Source: Clostridia bacterium (GTDB lineage: Bacteria; Bacillota; Clostridia; Oscillospirales; CAG-272). From it: a DNA stretch of 58,569 nucleotides. The stretch is taken from positions 1 to 58,569 of the forward strand of contig JAFWTH010000037.1 in assembly GCA_017518975.1 (NCBI GenBank). The letters are read 5' to 3'. This document shows, in pieces, positions 1 through 8,028 of this stretch (positions are counted from its first letter, which is position 1; the number at the start of each line of letters is the position of its first letter). The position numbers and the translations under genes are program-made. The notes under the pieces were generated by a model that was given only the letters and a program-made list of their open reading frames with translations, did no database searches and was not told where the DNA came from.

Positions 1-2
1 AC

Positions 3-28
3 GAAGTTTGCACTGCCGTGCAAACTTC
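3..28. repeat. Perfect 11-bp hairpin at window start
   Basis: Two perfect 11-base arms (3-13 and 18-28) enclose a four-base loop TGCC. No T-run follows on the plus strand and the minus-strand side is cut by the window edge, so it could be a terminator or part of an intergenic repeat. The stretch from 29 to 250 shows no gene I can support. Confidence 0.5.
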
Positions 29-250
29 CGGAGTTTAACAGATCCCCTGCTTCGTTATCACCCTCGCAGGTAGGAGTCGCTGCCTGCTTCGGGCACTGCC
101 TTGCCGGGACAAAAATCATCTCCGGCAAAACTCTTCGACCCCGAGCGGATGATTATACGGCAGATTTTCGCGCCGAGGACGCCGCCTTATAGACATAAGG
201 CAAGGACGAGAAACGAAAATATGCCGTATAGGCGCCGCTCCGGGCGGGTT

Positions 251-288
251 CGGGTAACTCCTGTTACCTCGGGTAACTCCTGTTACCC
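251..288 (-). terminator. Tandem small hairpins after the aquaporin gene
   Basis: A unit containing GGGTAAC-TCCT-GTTACC is repeated twice in direct order (251-268 and 270-288). Each copy is itself a 6-7 bp stem with a TCCT loop. They begin eight bases past the stop codon of the minus-strand aquaporin gene, where a terminator or mRNA-stabilising structure is expected. There is no clear U-run, so termination is only inferred. Confidence 0.4.
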
Positions 289-295
289 TAGAGAA

Positions 296-964
296 TTATT
301 TCTTCTCGGGAGCGATGATCTTCCAGATCAGCGCCGCGAGAATGCCGCCGACCAACGGAGCGACGATAAAGACCCATACGTTCGAGAACGCCTCGCCGCC
401 TGCGAAGAGCGCAGGGCCGAAGCTTCTGGCGGGGTTGACGGACGTTCCGGTAAAGTGGATACCGAAAATGTGTACGAGCGTAAGCGTAAGACCTATCACG
501 ACTCCCGCGACCGATCCGTTCTCAACCTTGGAGGTGACGCCGAGGATCGCGAGAACGAAGACGCAGGTAAGAACCGTTTCGATTATCAGCGACAGGACGA
601 TGTTGTTATCATATAGACTGTTTGCGCCGAACGAAGCGCTCTTGCCGACGAACGGGATAAGAGCCGCGGCGCCTGCGATCGCGCCTGCAAACTGCGCGGC
701 GACGTATCCGATGAAATCAACGAAGGAGAGTTTTCCGCTCACGAACATCGCGATCGAAACGGCGGGATTGATATGACATCCCGAGACGTTGCCGATCGAA
801 TACGCCATTGCGACGATCACAAGACCGAACGCAAGCGCGGTGAGAAAGTACGCGACGTCGTACTTGCCCTTGTCGCATCCGAGGACCGTCGCGGTGCCGC
901 ACGCAAAGAAAACGAGGACGAACGTTCCGATGAATTCGGAGAAGAATTTCCTGAATGTGCTCAT
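296..964 (-). CDS. Aquaporin (MIP family), AqpZ-like
   Basis: This 222-residue inner-membrane channel protein belongs to the MIP family, which passes water or small uncharged solutes. It has six hydrophobic segments and both hallmark half-helix motifs: NPA in GCHINPAVS (about residues 64-72) and NPA followed by Arg in GTSVNPARS (about 173-181). The Arg after the second NPA forms the selectivity filter. The short loops and overall length fit the AqpZ branch better than the longer glycerol facilitators, but the substrate is not proven. The start is preceded by a GGAAAGG Shine-Dalgarno site, and a consensus-like promoter lies at 1019-1047. It is transcribed alone, divergently from the SLH protein gene. 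Confidence 0.9.
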   Translation of the reverse strand: MSTFRKFFSEFIGTFVLVFFACGTATVLGCDKGKYDVAYFLTALAFGLVIVAMAYSIGNVSGCHINPAVSIAMFVSGKLSFVDFIGYVAAQFAGAIAGAAALIPFVGKSASFGANSLYDNNIVLSLIIETVLTCVFVLAILGVTSKVENGSVAGVVIGLTLTLVHIFGIHFTGTSVNPARSFGPALFAGGEAFSNVWVFIVAPLVGGILAALIWKIIAPEKK

Positions 965-991
965 AAAAGCCTTTCCTTTCTCGCGGCGAAT

Positions 992-1006
992 CCCCGCCGC
1001 GCGGGG
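992..1006. other. GC hairpin in aquaporin mRNA leader
   Basis: CCCCGC and GCGGGG flank a three-base loop, with a run of five T on the plus-strand side. Read on the minus strand it sits in the 5' leader of the aquaporin mRNA between promoter and ribosome-binding site. On the plus strand it resembles a terminator, but no plus-strand gene precedes it. Confidence 0.4.
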
Positions 1007-1018
1007 TTTTTCAAATTG

Positions 1019-1047
1019 ATTTTATCACATATTTTTCCGTTTTTCAA
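1019..1047 (-). promoter_or_regulatory. Promoter of the aquaporin gene
   Basis: On the minus strand TTGAAA (1047-1042) and TAAAAT (1024-1019) are separated by 17 bases, a near-consensus sigma-A promoter about 55 bases upstream of the aquaporin start. Confidence 0.6.
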
Positions 1048-1071
1048 GTAGAGCGCGGCGTTAATGCATTA

Positions 1072-1100
1072 TTGAATTATTCATTTTTCTTTGATATAAT
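1072..1100 (+). promoter_or_regulatory. Promoter of the SLH/beta-helix gene
   Basis: TTGAAT (1072-1077), a 17-base spacer and a perfect TATAAT-type box (1095-1100) stand 59 bases before the start codon. The -10 box lies inside the first unit of a tandem 24-bp repeat. Confidence 0.65.
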
Positions 1101-1141
1101 CAACCTGATATCACCCCATATAATCAACCTGATATCACCCC
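1094..1141. repeat. Two-copy 24-bp direct repeat carrying a -10 box
   Basis: A 24-base unit is repeated exactly twice, head to tail, at 1094-1117 and 1118-1141. Each unit contains TATAAT followed by AACCTGATATCACCCC. The duplication therefore copies the -10 region into the 5' leader of the downstream gene, directly before its ribosome-binding site. Confidence 0.8.
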
Positions 1142-1158
1142 ATTGAGAGGAGATAATA

Positions 1159-3852
1159 ATGAAAAAACTTCTTTCGCTTTTGTTTGCGGTCCTGATGATC
1201 ACGTCGTCAGTCACCGTCGTGACCGCCGCAAAAACCGGCTTTTCGGACGTCGCCGACAGCCGCTGGAGCGCGTCTGCGATCGTCTACGCGGTCACAAAAG
1301 GATATATGAACGGCGTCGGAAACGGTAAGTTCGATCCCACGGGCGCCCTGACCCGTGGAATGGTCGCCACCGTTCTGTGGCGGCGTGAGGGATCCCCCGC
1401 GCCGACCGCCCCGAGCGGATTTGTTGACGTCCCCGCCGGCGCGTGGTACGCCGACGCCGTCGCCTGGGCGAAGGAGACCGGCGTAGTCAACGGGATGACG
1501 GAGACGACGTTCGCTCCGAACGGTTTCATCACCCGCGAGCAGCTCGCGACTATGCTCTTCCGCTTCTCTTCATCCGCGCCGGTATCGGTGCCGGAGCGCG
1601 CGGATCTCTCCCCCTTCGCGGACGACGAGAAAACGTCCGCCTGGGCGAAAGAATCCCTCGAATGGGCTGTCGAAGCGGGACTGATCAACGGCACGGACGG
1701 AAATCACCTCGCGCCGGGTGGCAACGCCACGCGCGAGCAATTCGCCGCGATAATCGAGCGCTACGACGAGTCCTTCAAGTTGACGTATGCAACTCCCGTT
1801 ATCCGCTCCCATTACACCGAAAAGGAATATCCGCTCGTAACGGACGCCGACTTCTACGTCGCGACTGACGGCGACGACGGAGCCGACGGTTCTCTCGCGC
1901 ATCCTTTCAGAACGTGGGAGCGCGCCCGCGACGCAGTCCGCGCCGTGGACAAAACCGGACGCGACAACGTCACCGTGGCGTTCAAAGCAGGCGACTACGG
2001 CGCGATCTCCGTTCCCCTCTCCCCCGAGGACTCCGGCACTCCCGGGTGCCCGGTCGTATACTGCAAATACGGCGACGGAGATGTCGTTTTCAATAACGGT
2101 ATCGACCTGAACGCGGATGATTTTTCCGATCTCTCCGAGGAGGAAAAAACTCACTTCCCGGCAAAATTTGCCGATAAAATCAAGAGGGCGGACGTATCCG
2201 CCGTCATCGACTCCGGCATCGCGGCGCGCGACGTCGTTATGTACTACGACGGCGGTCTCTGCGTCGAGGCAAGATATCCGAATACATACGAGGACGGATC
2301 GGACCATCTCCTGACCGCTGCCGAATACAACGACAAGGAATCGCTCAGGATCGTCAGCCCGCTCCTCACGAAGCGGCTCGCGGCGTATGACGATCTGTCG
2401 TTTTCCACGATGGAAACGTACGGCTACATCATCAGAGGGTACAGAAAAGACTCGTTCATAGTCGGAGGTTACGATCCCGCGACGGGGGTTCTCTCGATCG
2501 CGAACTGGGAAACGTCAGAGTTCGGCGTGATGCGCGACTGGAGGGGAGTCGACGGGATGGGACTCCAGCTCTGTATCACCAATGTTCCCGCCGAGCTCGA
2601 CTTCACTCATGAGTACTGGGTCGATCCCTCCTCGAAAGCGCTGTACGTTTACGCACCGGAGGGTTCTTACCACATTCCCGTCCTCGGCGATATGGTGACG
2701 ATGGACGGCACGAACGACGTGACGTTCCGCGGGCTCACGTTCAAAAACACCTCGGGCAGCTTCATCAAAGGCGAGCTGTGTCACGGGATCACGCTCGAGC
2801 TCTGTACTTTCTCCGGCGTCTCCTCGACCAAGGGCGTATCCTTCAACGATTGCTCGCTTGAACGCGCGATGGATATCACCGTGAACGAGTGTGATTTCTC
2901 GCTCGCCTACGGTTATTCCCTGTATATAAACGGAGGGTGCAGCGGACAATACAGATTCTCAAAGAGATCGAACGTCCTGATCGACAACAATCAGGTCACG
3001 ACGTCCAATCTGGTTTTCGACGACGAATGCGCCGTCTACGTGCCGAACTGCTGCGGTCTTACCGTCAGCCACAACAGATTCGCAAACACCTCCCGCGGAG
3101 CAATAGCCTTTAATCACTCGTACGACGTCATGATCGAGTACAACGAGTTCACCGGCATAATGCAGAACTCCGAGGACGGAGGCGCCGTGTACTCGCACAG
3201 TTCGGCGGACGGATGGAACGTGACCGTCAGGCGCAATTTCTTCGATTACATGCCATCTGAGGGCACGGGAACGTTCGGATATTATGTCGACGACAACTCG
3301 TGCGGCGTTGAGATATGCGAAAACCTGTTCTACGACGCGGCGTCGCCTGTTATGATCCATCTCGGCAGAGACAACACAGTTCACGACAACGTCTTTATCC
3401 ACGGCGGCGTCGGTCTCAGCGTAGGTCAGAGGTACGAGATAGACGAACTCGGGCTCGAAGGGGCGGGAAAAAGCGGCGGAGAATTCAGAAAGACCAGATC
3501 CTGCTGGACCAAAATATTCGATCTCATCGAAACGTATCCCGAGTACCGCGCCGGGATTGAAAAGTGGTGTCCCGAGGTACTTAAATACCATCTTGATTAC
3601 ACACGTATGAACGACCGGTACTTCGTAATGAACCCCGTGAACACCGTCAGGGACAATGTCTATATTAACAGCAGCGGGAACGCGGACACTACGATGAACA
3701 AATACGAACTTGAATACGTCTCCGACACCGGAGGAAGAGGATACACGTTCGAACAAAACCCGATGTTCGTCAACCCGACGAAGGGAGACTACCGGGTGCT
3801 GAACACGGAGGAGTTCCCGAACATCGATTTCGAGCGCATCGGAAGATACTAA
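1159..3852 (+). CDS. Secreted SLH-domain protein with right-handed beta-helix
   Basis: This 897-residue cell-surface protein starts behind GAGAGGAGATAATA. A signal peptide (residues 1-24, ending near VTAA) is followed by three SLH domains at about 27-72, 86-136 and 150-200, which in known families bind cell-wall polymers. From about 225 the motif FYVATDGDDGADGSLAHPF opens a DUF1565-like parallel beta-helix fold. Many Asn/Gly-rich strand repeats follow (for example GLTVSHNRFANTS and VTVRRNFFDYM), typical of polysaccharide lyases and related carbohydrate-acting enzymes. The protein is therefore probably wall-anchored and acts on, or binds, polysaccharide. I cannot name a substrate or the catalytic residues. 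It is monocistronic between its own promoter and a strong terminator. Confidence 0.8.
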   Translation: MKKLLSLLFAVLMITSSVTVVTAAKTGFSDVADSRWSASAIVYAVTKGYMNGVGNGKFDPTGALTRGMVATVLWRREGSPAPTAPSGFVDVPAGAWYADAVAWAKETGVVNGMTETTFAPNGFITREQLATMLFRFSSSAPVSVPERADLSPFADDEKTSAWAKESLEWAVEAGLINGTDGNHLAPGGNATREQFAAIIERYDESFKLTYATPVIRSHYTEKEYPLVTDADFYVATDGDDGADGSLAHPFRTWERARDAVRAVDKTGRDNVTVAFKAGDYGAISVPLSPEDSGTPGCPVVYCKYGDGDVVFNNGIDLNADDFSDLSEEEKTHFPAKFADKIKRADVSAVIDSGIAARDVVMYYDGGLCVEARYPNTYEDGSDHLLTAAEYNDKESLRIVSPLLTKRLAAYDDLSFSTMETYGYIIRGYRKDSFIVGGYDPATGVLSIANWETSEFGVMRDWRGVDGMGLQLCITNVPAELDFTHEYWVDPSSKALYVYAPEGSYHIPVLGDMVTMDGTNDVTFRGLTFKNTSGSFIKGELCHGITLELCTFSGVSSTKGVSFNDCSLERAMDITVNECDFSLAYGYSLYINGGCSGQYRFSKRSNVLIDNNQVTTSNLVFDDECAVYVPNCCGLTVSHNRFANTSRGAIAFNHSYDVMIEYNEFTGIMQNSEDGGAVYSHSSADGWNVTVRRNFFDYMPSEGTGTFGYYVDDNSCGVEICENLFYDAASPVMIHLGRDNTVHDNVFIHGGVGLSVGQRYEIDELGLEGAGKSGGEFRKTRSCWTKIFDLIETYPEYRAGIEKWCPEVLKYHLDYTRMNDRYFVMNPVNTVRDNVYINSSGNADTTMNKYELEYVSDTGGRGYTFEQNPMFVNPTKGDYRVLNTEEFPNIDFERIGRY

Positions 3853-3854
3853 AG

Positions 3855-3880
3855 AAAAAAGCCCCGATACGGGGCTTTTT
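3855..3880. terminator. Bidirectional terminator
   Basis: A GCCCCGATACGGGGC hairpin is flanked by six A on the left and five T on the right. It serves the SLH gene on the plus strand and the copper chaperone gene on the minus strand, whose stop codon begins two bases away. Confidence 0.85.
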
Positions 3881-3881
3881 C

Positions 3882-4094
3882 TTATCCGTTCACCTTGAAA
3901 CCGAGCGCTTCGACCGTTTCAACCAGTTTTTCCCTCGTTACGGCGGCGGGATATTTTATCTTCGCCGTCCCGTCAGCGAGCGACACGTTCGCGCGGCAGC
4001 CGATCGCCTCGAGAGCGTCTTTGACTCTTGCCGCGCAGCGCTCGCACTGCATCCCTCCGACCGAGAGCGTGATCTCATTCTTTTTTCCGAACAT
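3882..4094 (-). CDS. copZ: Copper chaperone, heavy-metal-associated domain
   Basis: This 70-residue protein consists of a single HMA ferredoxin-like domain with the metal-binding motif GMQCERC (residues 14-20), followed by AARVKDALEAIG. Such CopZ-type proteins carry Cu(I) in the cytoplasm and deliver it to the copper ATPase. The gene begins 31 bases downstream of the copA stop on the same strand, so the two form an operon. It is the usual size for the family. Mercury or another soft metal is possible, but the adjacent CPC-type ATPase argues for copper. Confidence 0.85.
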   Translation of the reverse strand: MFGKKNEITLSVGGMQCERCAARVKDALEAIGCRANVSLADGTAKIKYPAAVTREKLVETVEALGFKVNG

Positions 4095-4125
4095 CTTTCA
4101 CCGTACCTCCATATATGACAGATTA

Positions 4126-6423
4126 TCAGTTTTCATAATTATTCAAGATCTTTCTTTCCGCTTTTTCGGGATCCCACCGGGTCAGCCGCAGAGCGTTCGT
4201 CACGACGGTAAGACTCGATACGGACATTGCCGCCGCCGATATCATAGGCGTGAGCGTCACGCCGAGCGGCGCGAGAACTCCCGCCGCGACCGGTATGAGC
4301 AGAACGTTATAGAAGAACGCCCAGACGAGGTTTTGTCTGACGCAGCGCATAACCGCTCTGCCGAGCAGGATCGCCCGCGCGCCGTCCTTCAGCGAATTCT
4401 TCGTCAGGACGACGTCCGCCGACTCGATGGCGACGTCCGTCCCGGCTCCGACCGCGATCCCGACGTCCGCCCTCGCGAGAGACGGAGAATCGTTCACGCC
4501 GTCGCCTATCATCAGGGTGACGTGTCTTTTGCCGTCGCCCGTGCGCTCTCCGCTCATTACGGACGCGACGACGCGGTCCTTTTCCTCCGGCTTTACGGAG
4601 GAGATAACGTGATCCCCGTCTATACCGATCTCGGCGCCGACCGCCTCCGCCGTGATCTTATTGTCGCCCGTAAGCATCACAACTCCGCACCCGAGCGCGC
4701 GAAACGCGGCGACCGCGGCGCGGCTCGTCTTTTTTATCCTGTCGCGTACGGCGATAACGCCGAGGACTCCGTTTTCATCTGAGAGAACGACGGGCGTCCT
4801 GCCCGCGGCGGAGAGAGCGTCGACTTTCTCTGAAAGCTCGCCCGCGCCGCCGGAAAACCCGGGGTTGCCGAGCTTATACTCAACCCCGTCCACCTTTCCG
4901 CGGATACCGCCGCCCGGCTCCGCGAAGAACCCTTCCGTCTTCGGGATCCGGATACCGCGCAGATCCGCTCCGCGGCGGATCGCTTTTCCTATGGGATGCT
5001 CGCTCGACGACTCGAGCGACGCGGCGATCCCGAGTATCTCTTCCTCAGTCCGCTCTCCCGCTGAAACGACGTCGGTGACTTCCATCTCGCCTTCGGTGAG
5101 AGTTCCCGTCTTGTCCGTCAGCACAACGTCCGCTTTTCCGAGCGACTCGATCGCGTCCGCGGATTTGATGAGTATCCCGAGTTTCGCTCCCCTGCCCACT
5201 CCGCACATCACCGCGGTCGGCGTTGCGAGTCCGAGCGCACACGGACACGATATGACGAGAACGCATATCCCGTATCCGAGCGCATCGTGGAACGGGTGTC
5301 CGGTAAACATCCAGACGGCGAACGTCAGAGCGGCGATCGCGACGACGATCGGAACGAAGATCCCGCTGATCTTATCCGCGAGTTTTTGTACCGGCGCCTT
5401 CGTGGACGCCGCTTCCTCGACTAGCGAGGCGATCTGCGCGACCGTAGTCTCGTCGCCGGTTTTTTGCGCCTCCATACGGCAGAAACCGGACACGAAGAGC
5501 GATCCGGCGACGAGTGTGTCGCCCTCCGTCTTTTCGACGGGAACGCTCTCCCCCGTCACGATGCTCTCGTCGGCGGCGCCGGAGCCGGAAACGATAACTC
5601 CGTCGCACGGGACCCTTCCACCCGCGCGAAGCACGACCGTGTCCCCTTTTTCGATAAGATCGGCCGAAACAGTCATGACGGACCCGTCCCTCTCGATCTC
5701 AGCCGTCTCCGGCGTCATAGAGAGGAGCGCGCGAATCGCGCCCGCGGTCTTTCTGTTCTCGCGTCCCTCAAGCGTCTTCCCGAGAGAGATGAGAACGGGG
5801 ATCATCGCGGCGGATTCGTAATACAGGTGACCCGTCAGCCCGTGCGTCTCGCCGCCCGACGCGGCGTCAATAAAGATCCGAACCGTCATATATATCGCAT
5901 AGATATACGACGCGCCCGCGCCCGTCGCGATAAGCGTGTTCATGTTCGCCGCGCCGCGGAACACCGCCTTGAATCCGTCCGTGAAATAGTGACGGTTGAT
6001 AATAAGGATAGGCGTCGCGAGGACGAACTGGATCGCCGCGAATACCGCGGGAGCGTACCCCGCGCCGTGCGGATCCGCAAACGGAGGAACGGGAAGTCCG
6101 ATCATATGACCCATGGTGAAATACATCAGAACAACACAAAGCACCGCAGAAATAATAAGCCGGGTCTTTTTCTTTTTCCATTCGGTATCGTCGCCGTCCG
6201 AAACGCGGGGCGCGCCGACCGACGTAGAGTACCCGGCGCGATCGACCGCGCGGCATATCTCCTCCGCCGGGACGGCGCCCTCGTCGTACGTGACGGCCAT
6301 CGACCCGGTCAGAAGAGAGACCGAAACGTCCGCGACGCCGGGCAGCGCCTCCACCGCCCGCGTCACGGCGGCGGAACAGGCGGAGCAACTCATCCCAGTA
6401 ACCGTAAATTTCTGTTTTGTCAA
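4126..6423 (-). CDS. copA: Copper-exporting P1B-type ATPase
   Basis: This is a membrane pump that exports Cu(I) with ATP hydrolysis. Residues 1-70 form an HMA domain with GMSCSAC. The core has the actuator TGES (about 290), the transmembrane metal site CPC (393-395), the phosphorylated Asp in DKTGTLT (437), the nucleotide-site HP (476) and GDGVND (640). Late transmembrane motifs are YN and AMSVSS, the copper signature. The frame is open back to an ATG at 6525. A TTGACA-17-TATAAT promoter lies inside that extension, so I take the TTG at 6423, giving the classic start MTKQKFTVTGMSC. Another TTG at 6447 has a stronger GGAAAGGAA site. No CsoR or CopY gene is beside it. Confidence 0.9.
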   Translation of the reverse strand: MTKQKFTVTGMSCSACSAAVTRAVEALPGVADVSVSLLTGSMAVTYDEGAVPAEEICRAVDRAGYSTSVGAPRVSDGDDTEWKKKKTRLIISAVLCVVLMYFTMGHMIGLPVPPFADPHGAGYAPAVFAAIQFVLATPILIINRHYFTDGFKAVFRGAANMNTLIATGAGASYIYAIYMTVRIFIDAASGGETHGLTGHLYYESAAMIPVLISLGKTLEGRENRKTAGAIRALLSMTPETAEIERDGSVMTVSADLIEKGDTVVLRAGGRVPCDGVIVSGSGAADESIVTGESVPVEKTEGDTLVAGSLFVSGFCRMEAQKTGDETTVAQIASLVEEAASTKAPVQKLADKISGIFVPIVVAIAALTFAVWMFTGHPFHDALGYGICVLVISCPCALGLATPTAVMCGVGRGAKLGILIKSADAIESLGKADVVLTDKTGTLTEGEMEVTDVVSAGERTEEEILGIAASLESSSEHPIGKAIRRGADLRGIRIPKTEGFFAEPGGGIRGKVDGVEYKLGNPGFSGGAGELSEKVDALSAAGRTPVVLSDENGVLGVIAVRDRIKKTSRAAVAAFRALGCGVVMLTGDNKITAEAVGAEIGIDGDHVISSVKPEEKDRVVASVMSGERTGDGKRHVTLMIGDGVNDSPSLARADVGIAVGAGTDVAIESADVVLTKNSLKDGARAILLGRAVMRCVRQNLVWAFFYNVLLIPVAAGVLAPLGVTLTPMISAAAMSVSSLTVVTNALRLTRWDPEKAERKILNNYEN

Positions 6424-6472
6424 TATAACAAACCCTAGCGCCCGCAAGGGAGCGCGTTCCTTTCCGATAAAT

Positions 6473-6501
6473 ATTATAATGCCCGAAATACGCTTTGTCA
6501 A
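6473..6501 (-). promoter_or_regulatory. Consensus promoter of copA-copZ
   Basis: On the minus strand a perfect TTGACA (6501-6496), 17 bases, and a perfect TATAAT (6478-6473). Transcription would begin near 6466, which rules out the ATG at 6525 as the main copA start. Confidence 0.8.
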
Positions 6502-6530
6502 ACGGCAAAACGCATTAGTATTCATTTGAA

Positions 6531-6544
6531 TGAATATTTATTCG
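6531..6544. promoter_or_regulatory. Possible upstream ARG box
   Basis: TGAATATTTATTCG matches 13 of 14 positions of the ArgR core TGNATWWWWATNCA and contains a 5+2+5 palindrome. An overlapping 14-base palindrome, TTCATTTGAATGAA, lies at 6521-6534. It is about 170 bases from the argG operator, so it could be a second ArgR site or simply AT-rich sequence. Confidence 0.3.
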
Positions 6545-6680
6545 CCATTCTCCGCTTTGCGGTTTCTTAGTTCCGGACTTCGCGCGGCTCGCTGTTTTTT
6601 ATGAAAAATGTCCAATAAGTCCCCATATTTAACGTATTAAACCTCAATTTGGACGAATTTGATTTTTTTGCGTCATTTCC

Positions 6681-6709
6681 TTGCATCGGCAGTCCGAGTG
6701 TGCTATAAT
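6681..6709 (+). promoter_or_regulatory. Promoter of the arginine operon
   Basis: TTGCAT (6681-6686), 17 bases, TATAAT (6704-6709), 65 bases before the argG start. The predicted start of transcription (about 6716) falls in the ARG box. Confidence 0.75.
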
Positions 6710-6710
6710 A

Positions 6711-6728
6711 TGTGCATAATAATTCACC
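6711..6728. promoter_or_regulatory. ARG box (ArgR operator)
   Basis: TGTGCATAATAATTCACC matches 17 of 18 positions of the ArgR/AhrC consensus TNTGNATWWWWATNCANA. It begins two bases past the -10 box and covers the expected transcription start, the standard position for arginine-dependent repression. No argR gene is in the window. Confidence 0.65.
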
Positions 6729-6773
6729 GGGGTGTATTTTTTATTCCTCCCGAACCGAAAGGAAACGAAGAAA

Positions 6774-8000
6774 ATGGATAAATCGAAGATCAAAAAGGTG
6801 GTGCTCGCCTACTCCGGAGGGCTCGACACCTCCATTATCATTCCCTGGCTCAAGGAAAACTACAACAATTGCGAAGTCATAGCCGTTTCGGGCAACGTAG
6901 GCCAGGAGGGCGAACTCGAAGGACTCGAAGAGAAAGCTCTGAAGACGGGCGCGTCGAAACTCTATATCGAGGACCTCACAGACGAATTCGTCGACGACTA
7001 CATTATCCCCACCGTCAAGGCGGGCGCTCTTTACGAGGAATACATGCTCGGCACGTCGTTCGCCCGTCCCGTCATCGCGAAGAGGATGGTCGAGATCGCT
7101 CTCGCCGAGGGAGCCGACGCTATCGCTCACGGCTGCACCGGAAAAGGCAACGACCAGGTCCGCTTCGAACTCGCGATAAAAGCGTTCGCGCCCGACATGC
7201 CCGTCATCGCTCCGTGGCGCGAGTGGAACATAAAGTCCCGTGAGGAGGAGATCGAGTACGCAGAAGCGCACAACATTCCTCTCAAGATCACGCGCGAAAC
7301 GAACTATTCAAAGGATAAGAACCTCTGGCACCTGTCCCACGAGGGACTCGACCTCGAGGACGCCGCAAACGAGCCGCTTTACGAAAAGGAAGGATTCCTC
7401 GAAATGAGCGTCTCCCCGCTCCAGGCGCCGGACGAACCCGAATATATCGAACTCGAATTCGTGAAGGGCGTGCCCGTCGCGCTGAACGGCGAGAAGAAGT
7501 CCGCCAAACAGATCATCCTCGATCTCAACAAGATCGGCGGGGAGAACGGCATCGGTCTGCTCGATATCGTCGAGAACCGCCTTGTGGGCATGAAATGCCG
7601 CGGCGTGTACGAGACCCCCGGAGGCGCGATCCTTTATGCTGCGCACAACTACCTCGAAACGGTCACGCTCGACAAGATGACCGCGCACAAAAAGCAGGAA
7701 CTTTCGATAACGTTCGCCGAACTCGTCTACAACGGCCAGTGGTTCACGCCTCTGCGTGAGGCGCTCTCCGCGTTCGTCGACGAGACGCAGAAGACGGTCA
7801 CGGGAACGGTCCGCCTCAAGCTCTACAAGGGCAATATCATCAAGGCGGGCGTTAAGAGCGACTATTCGCTCTACTCCGAGGAACTCGCTACGTTCGGCGA
7901 GGATCACATCTACAATCAGGCGGATTCCGCGGGCTTCATCAACCTCTACGGTCTTCCGATCGCCGTCAGGGCGCGCCTGAACGAAAAACTCAAAAAATAA
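6774..8000 (+). CDS. argG: Argininosuccinate synthase
   Basis: This cytoplasmic enzyme of 408 residues condenses citrulline and aspartate with ATP to argininosuccinate. The N-terminal PP-loop AYSGGLDTS (about residues 10-18) binds ATP, and [13 protein letters not shown] (about 119-131) is the second family signature. The length is normal. The ATG at 6774 is chosen over an in-frame ATG at 6732 because AAAGGAAACGAAGAAA precedes it and the protein then begins [16 protein letters not shown], as in homologues. It is the first gene of an arginine operon under an ARG box. Confidence 0.96.
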   Translation: MDKSKIKKVVLAYSGGLDTSIIIPWLKENYNNCEVIAVSGNVGQEGELEGLEEKALKTGASKLYIEDLTDEFVDDYIIPTVKAGALYEEYMLGTSFARPVIAKRMVEIALAEGADAIAHGCTGKGNDQVRFELAIKAFAPDMPVIAPWREWNIKSREEEIEYAEAHNIPLKITRETNYSKDKNLWHLSHEGLDLEDAANEPLYEKEGFLEMSVSPLQAPDEPEYIELEFVKGVPVALNGEKKSAKQIILDLNKIGGENGIGLLDIVENRLVGMKCRGVYETPGGAILYAAHNYLETVTLDKMTAHKKQELSITFAELVYNGQWFTPLREALSAFVDETQKTVTGTVRLKLYKGNIIKAGVKSDYSLYSEELATFGEDHIYNQADSAGFINLYGLPIAVRARLNEKLKK

Positions 8001-8028
8001 AGGTTTCTATTGTAACGGAGATTAAAAG

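Noticed and set aside
101..616. Plus-strand open frame overlapping the aquaporin gene
   Set aside because: Low-complexity, charged translation antisense to a gene with both NPA motifs; no ribosome-binding site.
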